The notes beneath the pieces are model-generated. The model worked only from the letters and a program-made list of their open reading frames with translations, ran no database searches and was not told the DNA's origin. A DNA stretch of 64,000 nucleotides from Streptomyces silvae. Lineage in GTDB: Bacteria; Actinomycetota; Actinomycetes; Streptomycetales; Streptomycetaceae. Where the stretch lies: assembly GCF_016745505.1 (NCBI RefSeq), contig NZ_JAERUC010000078.1:1-64000 (forward strand), read 5' to 3'. The stretch's first letter is position 1, and every line of letters starts with the position of its first letter. Position numbers and translations under genes: made by a program. Positions 15,890 through 22,785 of the stretch are shown one piece after another.

Positions 15890-16893
15890 TCAGGCTCGAC
15901 GGCGTTCACGTACGCCACAAGGCACGCAGCGGAGGCCTCTTCAGCCGCGACGCCGTGCACGCGCTCACCGACGCCACCCTGGAGGTCAAGCGCGGCGAGA
16001 TCGTGGGCCTGGTCGGCGAGTCCGGCTGCGGAAAGTCCACCATGGCCCGCGTGCTGACCGGGCTCCAGAAGCCCACCGAGGGCGAGGTCCTCTTCCACGG
16101 GCGCGACCTGTGGGAGATGACGGGCGCCGAGCGGCGCAACGACTTCGGCTCGGCCGTCGGCGTCGTCTTCCAGGACCCCTCCACCGCGCTCAACCCGCGC
16201 CTCACGGTCCGCCAGATCCTGCGCGACCCGCTGGACGTGCACCGGCGCGGCACCCGCGAGGCCCGTGAGGCCCGCGTCGAGGAGCTGCTCGACCTGGTCG
16301 GACTCCCCGGCCACACCCTCGCCGCGCTGCCCGGCCAGCTCTCCGGCGGCCAGCGCCAGCGCGTCGCCATCGCCCGGGCCCTGGCCCTGGAGCCGGAGCT
16401 GATCGTCGCGGACGAACCGACCTCCGCGCTCGACGTCTCCGTACGCGCCCAGGTGCTGAACCTCCTCGTCGACCTGCGCGACCGCCTGGGCCTCGGCATG
16501 GTGTTCATCTCGCACGACATCCAGACCGTGCGCTACCTCGCCGACCGCATCGCCGTCCTCTACCTCGGCCGCATCGTCGAGGAGGGCCGGGCCGCAGACG
16601 TGGCCGGTGCCCCCAGGCACCCGTACACCGAGGCGCTGCTCTCCGCGACGCCCAGCCTGCTGGAGACGACGGACCGCATCGTGCTCACCGGCCCGGTGCC
16701 CTCCGCGACCAACCCGCCGCCCGGCTGCCCGTTCAGCACCCGCTGTTGGAAGGCGGACGCCGAGTGCTCCTCGGTCTTCCCGGCCGAGACCTTCGGTCCC
16801 GGCGAACACCGCTGGCACTGCGTCCACCCCCAGACCTCCGCGTCCCCCGCCGGGGACCGGACGCCCGTACCGCCCGCAAGGAGCACCGCATGA
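15886..16893 (+). CDS. ABC transporter ATP-binding protein (DppF-like)
   Basis: A 335-residue ATPase that should pair with the ATPase half of the preceding fusion. Walker A is GESGCGKST, the Q-loop VVFQDP, the signature LSGGQRQR, Walker B LIVADEP and the switch His in ISHDIQT. The C-terminal cysteine motif (GCPFSTRCWKADAEC) is typical of oligopeptide-type ATPases. The GTG start overlaps the stop of the fusion gene (GTGA), and its own stop overlaps the aldolase start (ATGA). All of this points to tightly coupled translation of one operon. Confidence 0.92.
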   Translation: MIRLDGVHVRHKARSGGLFSRDAVHALTDATLEVKRGEIVGLVGESGCGKSTMARVLTGLQKPTEGEVLFHGRDLWEMTGAERRNDFGSAVGVVFQDPSTALNPRLTVRQILRDPLDVHRRGTREAREARVEELLDLVGLPGHTLAALPGQLSGGQRQRVAIARALALEPELIVADEPTSALDVSVRAQVLNLLVDLRDRLGLGMVFISHDIQTVRYLADRIAVLYLGRIVEEGRAADVAGAPRHPYTEALLSATPSLLETTDRIVLTGPVPSATNPPPGCPFSTRCWKADAECSSVFPAETFGPGEHRWHCVHPQTSASPAGDRTPVPPARSTA

Positions 16894-17822
16894 CCGCCAC
16901 CACCACCTACTCCGGAGTGATCCCTCCCGTCGTCACGCCGCTCACCGCGGACGGCGAGCTGGACAGGGCGTCCCTGGAGCGGGTCGTCGGCCACCTGCTC
17001 GACGGGGGTGTCAGCGGACTCTTCGCCCTCGGCAGCTCCGGCGAGACCGCCTATCTGACGCCCGCACAGCAGGACGAGGTCATCAAGGTGATCACCTCGG
17101 CCTCCGCGGGACAGGTGCCGGTCCTCGTCGGCGCCATCGAGACCACCACCAACCGGGCCATCGAGCGGGCCCGCGCAGCGGCCGGCCTCGGCGCCGACGC
17201 GGTCGTGGCCACCGCCCCCTTCTACACGCGCACCCACGCCACCGAGATCGACCGCCACTTCCGCGACATCGCCGCGGCCGTGGACGTCCCGCTGCTCGCC
17301 TACGACGTGCCGGTCTGCGTCCACAGCAAGCTGGACCCGGAGCTGCTGCTACCGCTCGCCGCGGACGGGGTGCTGGCCGGTGTGAAGGACTCCAGCGGGG
17401 ACGACGGTTCGTTCCGCCGGCTGGCCATCGCGGCACGGGAGCTCCCCGGCTTCTCGGTCCTGACGGGCCATGAGCTGGTCGTCGACGCGATGATGCTGAG
17501 CGGCGCCGACGGCTCCGTACCCGGCCTGGGCAATGTGGACCCGCACGGCTACGTACGCCTGCACGAGGCCGCCGTGCGCGGTGACTGGGCCGCCGCCAGG
17601 GCCGAACAGGACCGGCTCGTCGGCCTGTTCGACATCGTCACGGCCGCCGCACCCGGCACCGCCTCGGCGACGGCGGCCGGCCTGGGCGCCTTCAAGACGG
17701 CCCTGATGCTGCGCGGTGTCATCGCGACCAACGTGATGAGCCCGCCGATGCGCCGCCTGGACGAGGGCGAGACGGCCGCGATCGCGGCGTACCTGGACCG
17801 GGCGGGCCTCTCCCGCGCCTGA
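16890..17822 (+). CDS. N-acetylneuraminate lyase / DapA-family aldolase (second copy)
   Basis: A 310-residue aldolase paralogous to the one at 3195-4154; both have Schiff-base Lys166 (here VKDSSG) and Tyr138 (here LAYDVPV), and long stretches are alike (GLFALGSS, ATAPFYTRTHATEI). The carboxylate loop here is the canonical GSSGE. It is the last gene of the ABC transporter operon, with a 4-bp ATGA overlap, so a sialic acid imported by the ABC system can be cleaved at once. Why two copies are kept is unclear. They could prefer different sialic acids (Neu5Ac against Neu5Gc or KDN), which is a guess. Confidence 0.85.
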   Translation: MTATTTYSGVIPPVVTPLTADGELDRASLERVVGHLLDGGVSGLFALGSSGETAYLTPAQQDEVIKVITSASAGQVPVLVGAIETTTNRAIERARAAAGLGADAVVATAPFYTRTHATEIDRHFRDIAAAVDVPLLAYDVPVCVHSKLDPELLLPLAADGVLAGVKDSSGDDGSFRRLAIAARELPGFSVLTGHELVVDAMMLSGADGSVPGLGNVDPHGYVRLHEAAVRGDWAAARAEQDRLVGLFDIVTAAAPGTASATAAGLGAFKTALMLRGVIATNVMSPPMRRLDEGETAAIAAYLDRAGLSRA

Positions 17823-17840
17823 CGCACCGGCCCGGAACAG

Positions 17841-17890
17841 ACGGAAGGGGCCGCCCGGCAGCGCAGTCGCTGCCGGGCGGCCCCTTCCGT
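17841..17890. terminator. Strong bidirectional terminator
   Basis: Two 23-bp arms that match perfectly (beginning ACGGAAGGGGCCGCC) enclose the loop CAGT. The hairpin lies between the stop codons of the convergent aldolase and chaplin genes and can end both transcripts. Confidence 0.9.
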
Positions 17891-17901
17891 GCGTTGCCGG
17901 A

Positions 17902-18651
17902 CTAGTTGCGGCGGGTGCGGCGCATGAGCACCGCGCCACCCAGCAGCAGCGCCGCGCTCGCGCCGGCGGCCATCCCGATGTCACCCGCACCGGTCTGCGC
18001 CAGCTGCGTGTCGGGCGTGTTCGGGCCGGGGTTGGCCGGGGGCTCGGAGACCGGCGGCTCGACCGGCGGCTTCGAGGTGGGCGGCACGACGGTCGGGGGC
18101 TCGACGGTCGGCGGCTCCACCACCGGGGGCTCGACCGGCGGGTGGTGGTGGCCGCTCTCGTTGACGCAGGTGTTGCCGCCCGCCGGGTTCAGCAGGCCGA
18201 CCACATTGACGCTGTTGCCACAGGCGTTGACCGGGACGTGGACCGGGGCCTGGACCAGGTTGCCGGACAGGACACCGGGCGAACCGACGGCCTTGCCGTC
18301 GGCGCTCGCGCCGCCGCCGTGCCCACCGCCGTGCCCGCCGCCGTACGCGTCGTCGCCGTGCCCGTCACCGTACGCATCGTCGTGCTCGTCACCGTGCTGG
18401 TCGCCCGAGCTGACGTTCGCACAGGTGTTGCCGAAGGCCGGGTTCAGCAGGGCGATCACATTCACGGTGTTGCCGCAGAGGTTGACCGGAACATGCACCG
18501 GAACCTGCACGGCGTTGCCCGAGCCGACACCGGGGGAGTTCGCGGCGACACCGTCGGCCGAGGCGTCGGCGTGGGCGTAGCCGCCCGCAGCGGTCAGGAT
18601 GCCCGACGCCGCCGCCATGACGATCATGCTTTTATTCAGAACCTGTCGCAT
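17902..18651 (-). CDS. Long chaplin, cell-wall anchored by sortase
   Basis: A 249-residue secreted surface protein. After a signal peptide come two chaplin domains: the first ends NVIALLNPAFGNTC, the second NVVGLLNPAGGNTC, each with the two Cys of class-typical chaplins. They are joined by a Gly/His/Asp-rich linker. A proline-rich wall-spanning region (repeats of VEPP) leads to the sortase signal LAQTG, a membrane segment and the tail RRTRRN. Long chaplins are anchored to the wall and help short chaplins build the amyloid layer that lets aerial hyphae leave the water. The ATG at 18651 has AGAAGGG upstream. It is divergent from the first rodlin. Confidence 0.93.
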   Translation of the reverse strand: MRQVLNKSMIVMAAASGILTAAGGYAHADASADGVAANSPGVGSGNAVQVPVHVPVNLCGNTVNVIALLNPAFGNTCANVSSGDQHGDEHDDAYGDGHGDDAYGGGHGGGHGGGASADGKAVGSPGVLSGNLVQAPVHVPVNACGNSVNVVGLLNPAGGNTCVNESGHHHPPVEPPVVEPPTVEPPTVVPPTSKPPVEPPVSEPPANPGPNTPDTQLAQTGAGDIGMAAGASAALLLGGAVLMRRTRRN

Positions 18652-18778
18652 TACATGCCCTTCTCCGGGAAATTCGCGTGGGCGGTGACCCTGATGGCGT
18701 TCATTCCATCGACGCGGACGAATCCATAACGACGCGGGGGTTGCGGGGGAAACTTGGAGATCGGTGGAAATTGTGTAA

Positions 18779-18792
18779 CCACCCGAAAGGGT
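18779..18792 (+). repeat. Shared 14-bp element (copy 1)
   Basis: CCACCCGAAAGGGT stands in the chaplin/rodlin divergent region. The same 14 bases occur on the opposite strand at 21374-21387, ahead of the third rodlin. ACCC-GAAA-GGGT could also fold as a small hairpin. Its function is not known. Confidence 0.4.
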
Positions 18793-18854
18793 CACGTACG
18801 GGTGTTCGTCCAGCAGCGGAGTTCTGGCATTCGGGTGAACGAGGGCGAACGGGG

Positions 18855-18882
18855 GGAACCAAACGCCCGGCGCCGAGTTGAT
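18855..18882 (+). promoter_or_regulatory. BldN-type promoter of rodlin 1
   Basis: GGAACC at 18855-18860 and GTTGAT at 18877-18882 are 16 bp apart, giving the layout AAC-N17-GTTGA. This agrees with the sigma BldN consensus as known (CGTAAC, 16 bp, CGTTGA). The first rodlin starts 44 bp after the -10 box. The same spacing occurs before the other two rodlins. Confidence 0.65.
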
Positions 18883-18926
18883 CAGGGTGCTCCGCTGCGG
18901 GGCACTCGGTACGAGAAGGGTTCATC

Positions 18927-19331
18927 GTGATCAAGAAGGTTCTGGCTACGGGCGCCGTCGCCGCCTCCATCCTCGGTCTCTCGGCGACCAGCGCCATGGC
19001 GATCGGTGACGACACGGGCACGACGTCGATCAACGGCAACGGTGCCGAGTCGGAGTACGGCAACAGCGCGACCAAGGGTGACCAGAGCCCGCAGCTCAGC
19101 CTCGTCCAGGGTTCGCTGAACAAGCCCTGCGTCGCCCTGCCGGTCAAGGCCAACGTCGGCGCGCTCGCCGGCCTTCTGGCCGCGGTCGCGGTCCAGGACG
19201 TCAACGTCCTGTCCAACCCGCAGAACCAGCAGTGCGCGGACAACTCCACGCAGGCCAAGGGTGACGAGCCGCTGTCGCACATCCTGTCGGACATTCCGGT
19301 TCTCTCCGGCAACGGCGCCGGCAACAGCTGA
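18927..19331 (+). CDS. Rodlin (copy 1)
   Basis: A 134-residue secreted protein of the rodlin family, which with chaplins forms the paired-rodlet layer on aerial hyphae and spores. A signal peptide ends near SAMAIGDD. Family blocks are [46 protein letters not shown] and a C-terminus [10 protein letters not shown]. The two Cys are conserved in all three copies here. The GTG start at 18927 is preceded by GAGAAGGG. It differs from copy 3 mainly in the stretch before VQDVNVL (ALAGLLAAVA). Confidence 0.93.
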   Translation: MIKKVLATGAVAASILGLSATSAMAIGDDTGTTSINGNGAESEYGNSATKGDQSPQLSLVQGSLNKPCVALPVKANVGALAGLLAAVAVQDVNVLSNPQNQQCADNSTQAKGDEPLSHILSDIPVLSGNGAGNS

Positions 19332-19347
19332 CCGGGCCACAACGACC

Positions 19348-19388
19348 GGTCCGGGCCGCCGACACTCCTCCATCGTGCGGCCCGGGCC
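19348..19388 (+). terminator. Hairpin after rodlin 1
   Basis: GGTCCGGGCCGC pairs with GCGGCCCGGGCC around a 17-base loop, 17 bp after the stop codon. It is a probable terminator of the rodlin 1 transcript. Confidence 0.55.
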
Positions 19389-19553
19389 TGCAGCATTCGG
19401 GCGGTTTTCCGGGAAACGGCTCCCATAGCGTTTCGATGTCGCCCGTCAATCGTTACGGATTACAGCTCCGGAGTCACGAGTGCATTCGCAAGAAGTGCTC
19501 GTACGGCGCGAAAGACGTGTCCGTCCAGGACTCCGCTGCAGAAAGGGATGAAA

Positions 19554-19787
19554 GTGAAGTACACCAAGGTTGCCGCCGTCGCCGCCGGAACCCTCATGGC
19601 TCTGGGTGCCGCTGCTCCGGCCATGGCCGACGCCGGCGCCGGTGCCGTCGCCGCCGGCTCCCCGGGCGTCCTGTCCGGCAACGTCGTGCAGGTTCCGATC
19701 CACATCCCGGTCAACGTCTGCGGTAACACCGTCAACGTGATCGGTCTGCTGAACCCGGCGTTCGGCAACGCCTGCATCAACGACTGA
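19554..19787 (+). CDS. Short chaplin
   Basis: A 77-residue secreted chaplin: signal peptide ending near APAMADAG, then one chaplin domain with SPGVLSGNVVQVPIHIPVN, the motif CGNTVNVIGLLNPAFGN and a second Cys (NACIND). Short chaplins self-assemble into amyloid fibrils at the air-water interface. The GTG at 19554 is chosen over the ATG at 19548 because GAAAGGG is 6 bp away, and because the small gene at 19966 has a parallel GTG-AAG-TAC start. No BldN-type promoter with the spacing seen for the rodlins was found upstream. Confidence 0.92.
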   Translation: MKYTKVAAVAAGTLMALGAAAPAMADAGAGAVAAGSPGVLSGNVVQVPIHIPVNVCGNTVNVIGLLNPAFGNACIND

Positions 19788-19819
19788 TCTTCGTGGACCG
19801 AGCCGACGGCTCGTCATGA

Positions 19820-19856
19820 GAAGGCCCTGGGACGCCTATGGCGCTCCAGGGCCTTC
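19820..19856 (+). terminator. Hairpin after the short chaplin
   Basis: GAAGGCCCTGG and CCAGGGCCTTC form an 11-bp stem about 33 bp past the stop codon, with a partly paired 15-base loop. Confidence 0.7.
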
Positions 19857-19965
19857 CTGCTGTCCTTCGGAGAAAAGCCGACGCGTGCAGTTTCCCCGTG
19901 CGCGGCTTGATCGTTGTCCCGGTCAAAGGCGGTGGAACGCCGCCCGAAGAAGGGATTTCGGAAAA

Positions 19966-20268
19966 GTGAAGTACGCGAAGACCGTCGCCGTTGTCGCAGG
20001 TTCCGTGGCCGCTCTCGGGGCGGCTGCTCCCGCCTTCGCCGCCACCACCCCAACGGCGCCCAGGCTCAGCCTCACCACCGGTGTCAACGAGCTGACGTCC
20101 ACCGCTCCGCAGATCCCCGACCAGGTGGTGAACCCCGTGGTGGACGCGGTCGGACAGACCGCCGAAGCGGTGCACGAGGACGGCACGGTCACCAGGTCGG
20201 CCGAGACGGTGACGGGTGTGGCGGGGGAGGCTGGCGCACTCCTCGGCGGGCTGCCGCTCGGCCGCTGA
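19966..20268 (+). CDS. Small secreted protein of unknown function in the chaplin-rodlin cluster
   Basis: A 100-residue protein with a clear signal peptide (GTG start, KYAKTVAVVAGSVAALG, cleavage near PAFAATT) and a mature part of about 70 residues rich in Val, Thr and Ala without Cys (QIPDQVVNPVVDAVGQTAE). It does not contain a chaplin domain. Its leader is much like that of the short chaplin just upstream (both begin with KY-K), so it may be a relative that lost the chaplin domain or a co-expressed surface component. I do not recognise a family. The GTG start is preferred because homology to the chaplin leader begins there. Confidence 0.7.
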   Translation: MKYAKTVAVVAGSVAALGAAAPAFAATTPTAPRLSLTTGVNELTSTAPQIPDQVVNPVVDAVGQTAEAVHEDGTVTRSAETVTGVAGEAGALLGGLPLGR

Positions 20269-20374
20269 TCCGCCTCGCGGCGCCCGGCCGCCCTTTCTCC
20301 GCGCCGTTGTCGCCGTGCCGTCTCCCATGAATTATGTGACGGTCCTGACGGTGAAATCGTTCGAGTGAAATGGC

Positions 20375-20402
20375 GCAACCGAATGTCCCGGGCGGAGTTG
20401 AA
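20375..20402 (+). promoter_or_regulatory. BldN-type promoter of rodlin 2
   Basis: GCAACC (20375-20380) and GTTGAA (20397-20402) are 16 bp apart, the same AAC-N17-GTTGA layout as before rodlins 1 and 3. The start codon is 49 bp downstream of the -10 box. Confidence 0.6.
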
Positions 20403-20451
20403 CAGAATGCTCCGGACAGGCGGGCAACAGAAATACCAGAAGGGCACGTTC

Positions 20452-20862
20452 ATGATGAAGAAGATTCTGGCGTCGGCGGCAGTCGCTGCCTCCGTCGCCG
20501 GTGTTTCCGCCGCCGCGGCCCCCTCGGCCATGGCGATCGGCAACGACAACGGCACCACCACGGTCAACGGCAACGGCGCCGACCAGTACTACGGCAACAG
20601 CAGCACGCACGGCGACATGAGCCCGCAGATCGGCCTCATCCAGGGCTCGTTCAACAAGCCCTGCATCGCGCTGCCGGCGAAGGCCAACGTCGGCTCGCTC
20701 CTCGGGCTCGTCCCGGTCTCGGTCCAGGACATCAACGTCCTGTCCTCCCCGCAGAACCAGCAGTGCACCGAGAACTCCACCCAGGCCAAGGGTGACGAGG
20801 CCCTGTCGCACATTCTGGACGACATCCCGATCCTCTCGGGCAACGGCGCGGGCAACAACTGA
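20452..20862 (+). CDS. Rodlin (copy 2)
   Basis: A 136-residue secreted rodlin. Signal peptide ends near SAMAIGND. It keeps the family blocks ([55 protein letters not shown]) but is the most divergent of the three copies, with Met, Ile and Phe replacing residues shared by copies 1 and 3. The ATG at 20452 is chosen because AGAAGGG lies 7 bp ahead; the next Met is one codon later. It probably forms heteromeric rodlets with another copy. Confidence 0.93.
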   Translation: MMKKILASAAVAASVAGVSAAAAPSAMAIGNDNGTTTVNGNGADQYYGNSSTHGDMSPQIGLIQGSFNKPCIALPAKANVGSLLGLVPVSVQDINVLSSPQNQQCTENSTQAKGDEALSHILDDIPILSGNGAGNN

Positions 20863-20940
20863 CACCCCGCCACCCCGGCTCTCCCTGCGTCCGACCAGGC
20901 CAGGGCGCACCGTTACCCGCCTCGTCGTAGTTCGTGAACC

Positions 20941-21010
20941 GCGTGGGGCCGTTCCGTCCGTGCCGCAGCCGGCCTCCAGGCCGGCCGCCCGGCGGGAACG
21001 GCCCCACGCG
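20941..21010 (+). terminator. Large branched hairpin after rodlin 2
   Basis: GCGTGGGGCCGTTCC at 20941 pairs with GGAACGGCCCCACGC near 21009. The enclosed bases contain an inner stem GCCGGCC/GGCCGGC. It lies about 80 bp after the rodlin stop, and is a probable terminator. Confidence 0.6.
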
Positions 21011-21110
21011 CATGTCCGCACCCTCCGGTCTGCACGTCGGGTAGCCCGATAGTGCGGGAATTGGGCCGGTTGCCGTACGGGCGGCCCACGGAGCCCGGGG
21101 GGACGGGTAG

Positions 21111-21344
21111 ATGCGCCTCATGGACCCGTACGACAGTCATCACGCGCCCGGCCACGACCGGTTGCCCGAGAGTTCCACGCCCATCTACGACCGGCTGCTC
21201 GCCGAATGGCGGGACGCGGCGCGGCGCGAGGCCGGGCCGGGCCCGGTGGAGGCGTCGTCCGGACCGCGGGGGAGCCGCGGCTCCGCGCGAGGCCGGAAGG
21301 GCGCGTTCGTCCCCGCCGCCCGTGCGGAGGAGGGGCGCGGGTAA
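21111..21344 (+). CDS. Small conserved-looking hydrophilic protein, unknown function
   Basis: A 77-residue protein (or 74 from the second Met at 21120). The N-terminal half is ordered in appearance (YDRLLAEWRDAARRE preceded by HDRLPESSTP), and the C-terminal half is a basic, Gly/Ser/Arg-rich tail. A purine-rich stretch (CGGGGGGACGGG) precedes the ATG. The phrase STPIYDRLLAEWR looks like a conserved small streptomycete protein, but I cannot name a family. It has no signal peptide, so it is not a surface protein despite lying between two rodlins. Confidence 0.6.
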   Translation: MRLMDPYDSHHAPGHDRLPESSTPIYDRLLAEWRDAARREAGPGPVEASSGPRGSRGSARGRKGAFVPAARAEEGRG

Positions 21345-21373
21345 CGGCCGCGTCGACCTGAACGGAAGATCCA

Positions 21374-21387
21374 ACCCTTTCGGGTGG
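21374..21387 (-). repeat. Shared 14-bp element (copy 2)
   Basis: On the minus strand this reads CCACCCGAAAGGGT, identical to 18779-18792. It ends 6 bp before the -35 box of rodlin 3, a position suited to an activator. Confidence 0.4.
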
Positions 21388-21393
21388 TGAACC

Positions 21394-21421
21394 GGAACTA
21401 AACGCTCCGCTTGCGGTTAAC
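21394..21421 (+). promoter_or_regulatory. BldN-type promoter of rodlin 3
   Basis: GGAACT (21394-21399) and GTTAAC (21416-21421) are 16 bp apart. The spacer begins AAACGC, as it does in the rodlin 1 promoter. The start codon is 40 bp downstream of the -10 box. Confidence 0.65.
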
Positions 21422-21461
21422 AGTACGTTCCACAACGGGACGCTCCGAAAGGTGAAGCGTA

Positions 21462-21866
21462 ATGAAGAAGATGACCGCCGCCGCCGCTGTGGCTGTGTCC
21501 CTGATCGGTCTCTCCGCCGCCGCGGCCCCGGCCATGGCGATCGGTGACGACCACGGCACCACCACGGTCAACGGCAACGGCGCCGAGGCCGAGTACGGCA
21601 ACAGCGCGACCAAGGGCGACCAGAGCCCGCAGCTCAGCCTCGTCCAGGGCTCGCTGAACAAGCCCTGCATCGCCCTGCCGGTCAAGGCGAACGTGGGCTC
21701 GCTGATCGGTGCCATTCCGATCGCGGTCCAGGACATCAACGTCCTGTCCAACCCGCAGAACCAGCAGTGCGCCGACAACTCCACCCAGGCCAAGGGTGAC
21801 GAGCCGCTGTCGCACATCCTGAACGACATCCCGGTGCTCTCGGGCAACGGCGTCGGCAACAACTGA
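21462..21866 (+). CDS. Rodlin (copy 3)
   Basis: A 134-residue secreted rodlin, very close to copy 1: [31 protein letters not shown] and [15 protein letters not shown]. The signal peptide ends near [15 protein letters not shown] precedes the ATG. The similarity of copies 1 and 3 against copy 2 suggests a later duplication or gene conversion. Well-studied streptomycetes have two rodlin genes (rdlA, rdlB), so the third copy is notable. Confidence 0.93.
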   Translation: MKKMTAAAAVAVSLIGLSAAAAPAMAIGDDHGTTTVNGNGAEAEYGNSATKGDQSPQLSLVQGSLNKPCIALPVKANVGSLIGAIPIAVQDINVLSNPQNQQCADNSTQAKGDEPLSHILNDIPVLSGNGVGNN

Positions 21867-21928
21867 CACCACCGAGCGCGGGCGGTCCGGGGCGTATCGC
21901 CTGAGGGCCGCCCGCCTTCGGCTGTGTG

Positions 21929-21984
21929 GCGCACATGACGGTGCCCACCACCCCACGGGGGGTGGTGGGCACCGTCATGTGCGC
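21929..21984. terminator. 26-bp perfect inverted repeat, bidirectional terminator
   Basis: Perfect 26-bp arms (beginning GCGCACATGACGGTGCC) enclose the loop ACGG, between the convergent rodlin 3 and DUF5949 genes. This is a very stable hairpin. Confidence 0.85.
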
Positions 21985-21994
21985 GGGGCGCGGA

Positions 21995-22495
21995 TCAGCC
22001 CAGGCTGCGTACGGGCATGAGGCAGTGGGCGGAGGTGCGGATGGTCTCGGGGTCGCCCACGAAGGCCCGCAGCTGGTCCTCGCCGACCGGCTGCCCGGGG
22101 ACGGCCACGGGCCACGGGCGCGTGGCGAACATCCCGTGCACGGTGCCCTCCGACCGGGCCGCCGCCAGCCACTCGCGCGGCACGGTGTACTGCGCGGTGA
22201 AGTGAGGCAGCGTCAGGACGGCCTGCCCGGCCTGGACGAGCAGCTTCACCGGGAGGTTCGGCTGCTCCGAGGCGTCCAGCGTCTCGCCTCCCACCCGCAG
22301 ACCGCTGCGCTCCAGAGCGGTGTGCATGGCCCTCTCGCCGGCCTCAGGACCGCCCGGGGCGTCGCCGAGCGTGTAGGTGAGCAGGAAGGCGGTCTCACGC
22401 CCCGTGCCGGGGTTCGGCCCGCTCCAGCCGATCAGGATCTGGGTGCCCAACTGGGCAGGGGAGAAAGGGGCGGTGGGGGATGTGGGTGAGGTCAT
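21995..22495 (-). CDS. DUF5949 family protein
   Basis: A 166-residue cytoplasmic protein of an actinobacterial family with no known function. The opening FSPAQLGTQILIGWSGP is the part I recognise. No signal peptide, membrane segment or catalytic motif is visible. ATG at 22495 is chosen over upstream codons because the recognised sequence begins a few residues later. It is transcribed away from rsgA, and the two share the intergenic region 22496-22815. Confidence 0.75.
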   Translation of the reverse strand: MTSPTSPTAPFSPAQLGTQILIGWSGPNPGTGRETAFLLTYTLGDAPGGPEAGERAMHTALERSGLRVGGETLDASEQPNLPVKLLVQAGQAVLTLPHFTAQYTVPREWLAAARSEGTVHGMFATRPWPVAVPGQPVGEDQLRAFVGDPETIRTSAHCLMPVRSLG

Positions 22496-22612
22496 GACCG
22501 GCACCCTAACGGCCGGAGACCGGTCCTTGTGCACCCGTATCACCTGATCGGGGAAGATCGATCTCAACTCGGTCCAATCCGGCGCGGAATGCTCCGGCAC
22601 CGGGAAAACCCG

Positions 22613-22643
22613 TTGACGGCCCGTGGAGCCCCCGGGCTAGGGT
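22613..22643 (+). promoter_or_regulatory. Probable promoter of the short ORF and rsgA
   Basis: TTGACG at 22613-22618 and TAGGGT at 22638-22643 are 19 bp apart (18 if read as CTAGGG). The spacing is slightly long for a vegetative promoter. Transcription would begin near 22650, about 30 bp before the short ORF. Confidence 0.5.
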
Positions 22644-22679
22644 GTGCGCAGTTCGAGGAAACAGGAGGTGAGGACATTG

Positions 22680-22751
22680 ATGACTGTCGTAGCGGTGGGC
22701 GCTGCCCACGACCCGGAGTACATCGTTCCCACCCCTGCGGCCACCGGCTGA
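22680..22751 (+). CDS. Short upstream ORF (23 codons) ahead of rsgA
   Basis: ATG at 22680, or TTG at 22677, follows AGGAGGTGAG, an almost ideal complement to the 3' end of 16S rRNA. It would encode a 23-residue peptide beginning MTVVAVGAAHDPEYIVP and ending ATG before TGA. It has no recognised family. A translated leader peptide for rsgA is the simplest reading; a small independent gene is possible. The ribosome-binding site is stronger than that of rsgA itself, which starts with TTG. Confidence 0.45.
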   Translation: MTVVAVGAAHDPEYIVPTPAATG

Positions 22752-22767
22752 CCTTGACCTTCTTCCT

Positions 22768-22785
22768 CCGCGCCTGAACGCGCGG
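22768..22785 (+). other. Small hairpin between the short ORF and rsgA
   Basis: CCGCGC and GCGCGG enclose the loop CTGAAC, 16 bp after the short ORF and about 30 bp before the rsgA start. It could couple translation of the short ORF to that of rsgA. There is no T-run. Confidence 0.35.

Noticed and set aside
19390-19553. BldN-type promoter ahead of the short chaplin
   Set aside because: GGAAAC and GTTTC elements exist, but the spacing (12 bp) does not fit. I found no other match.
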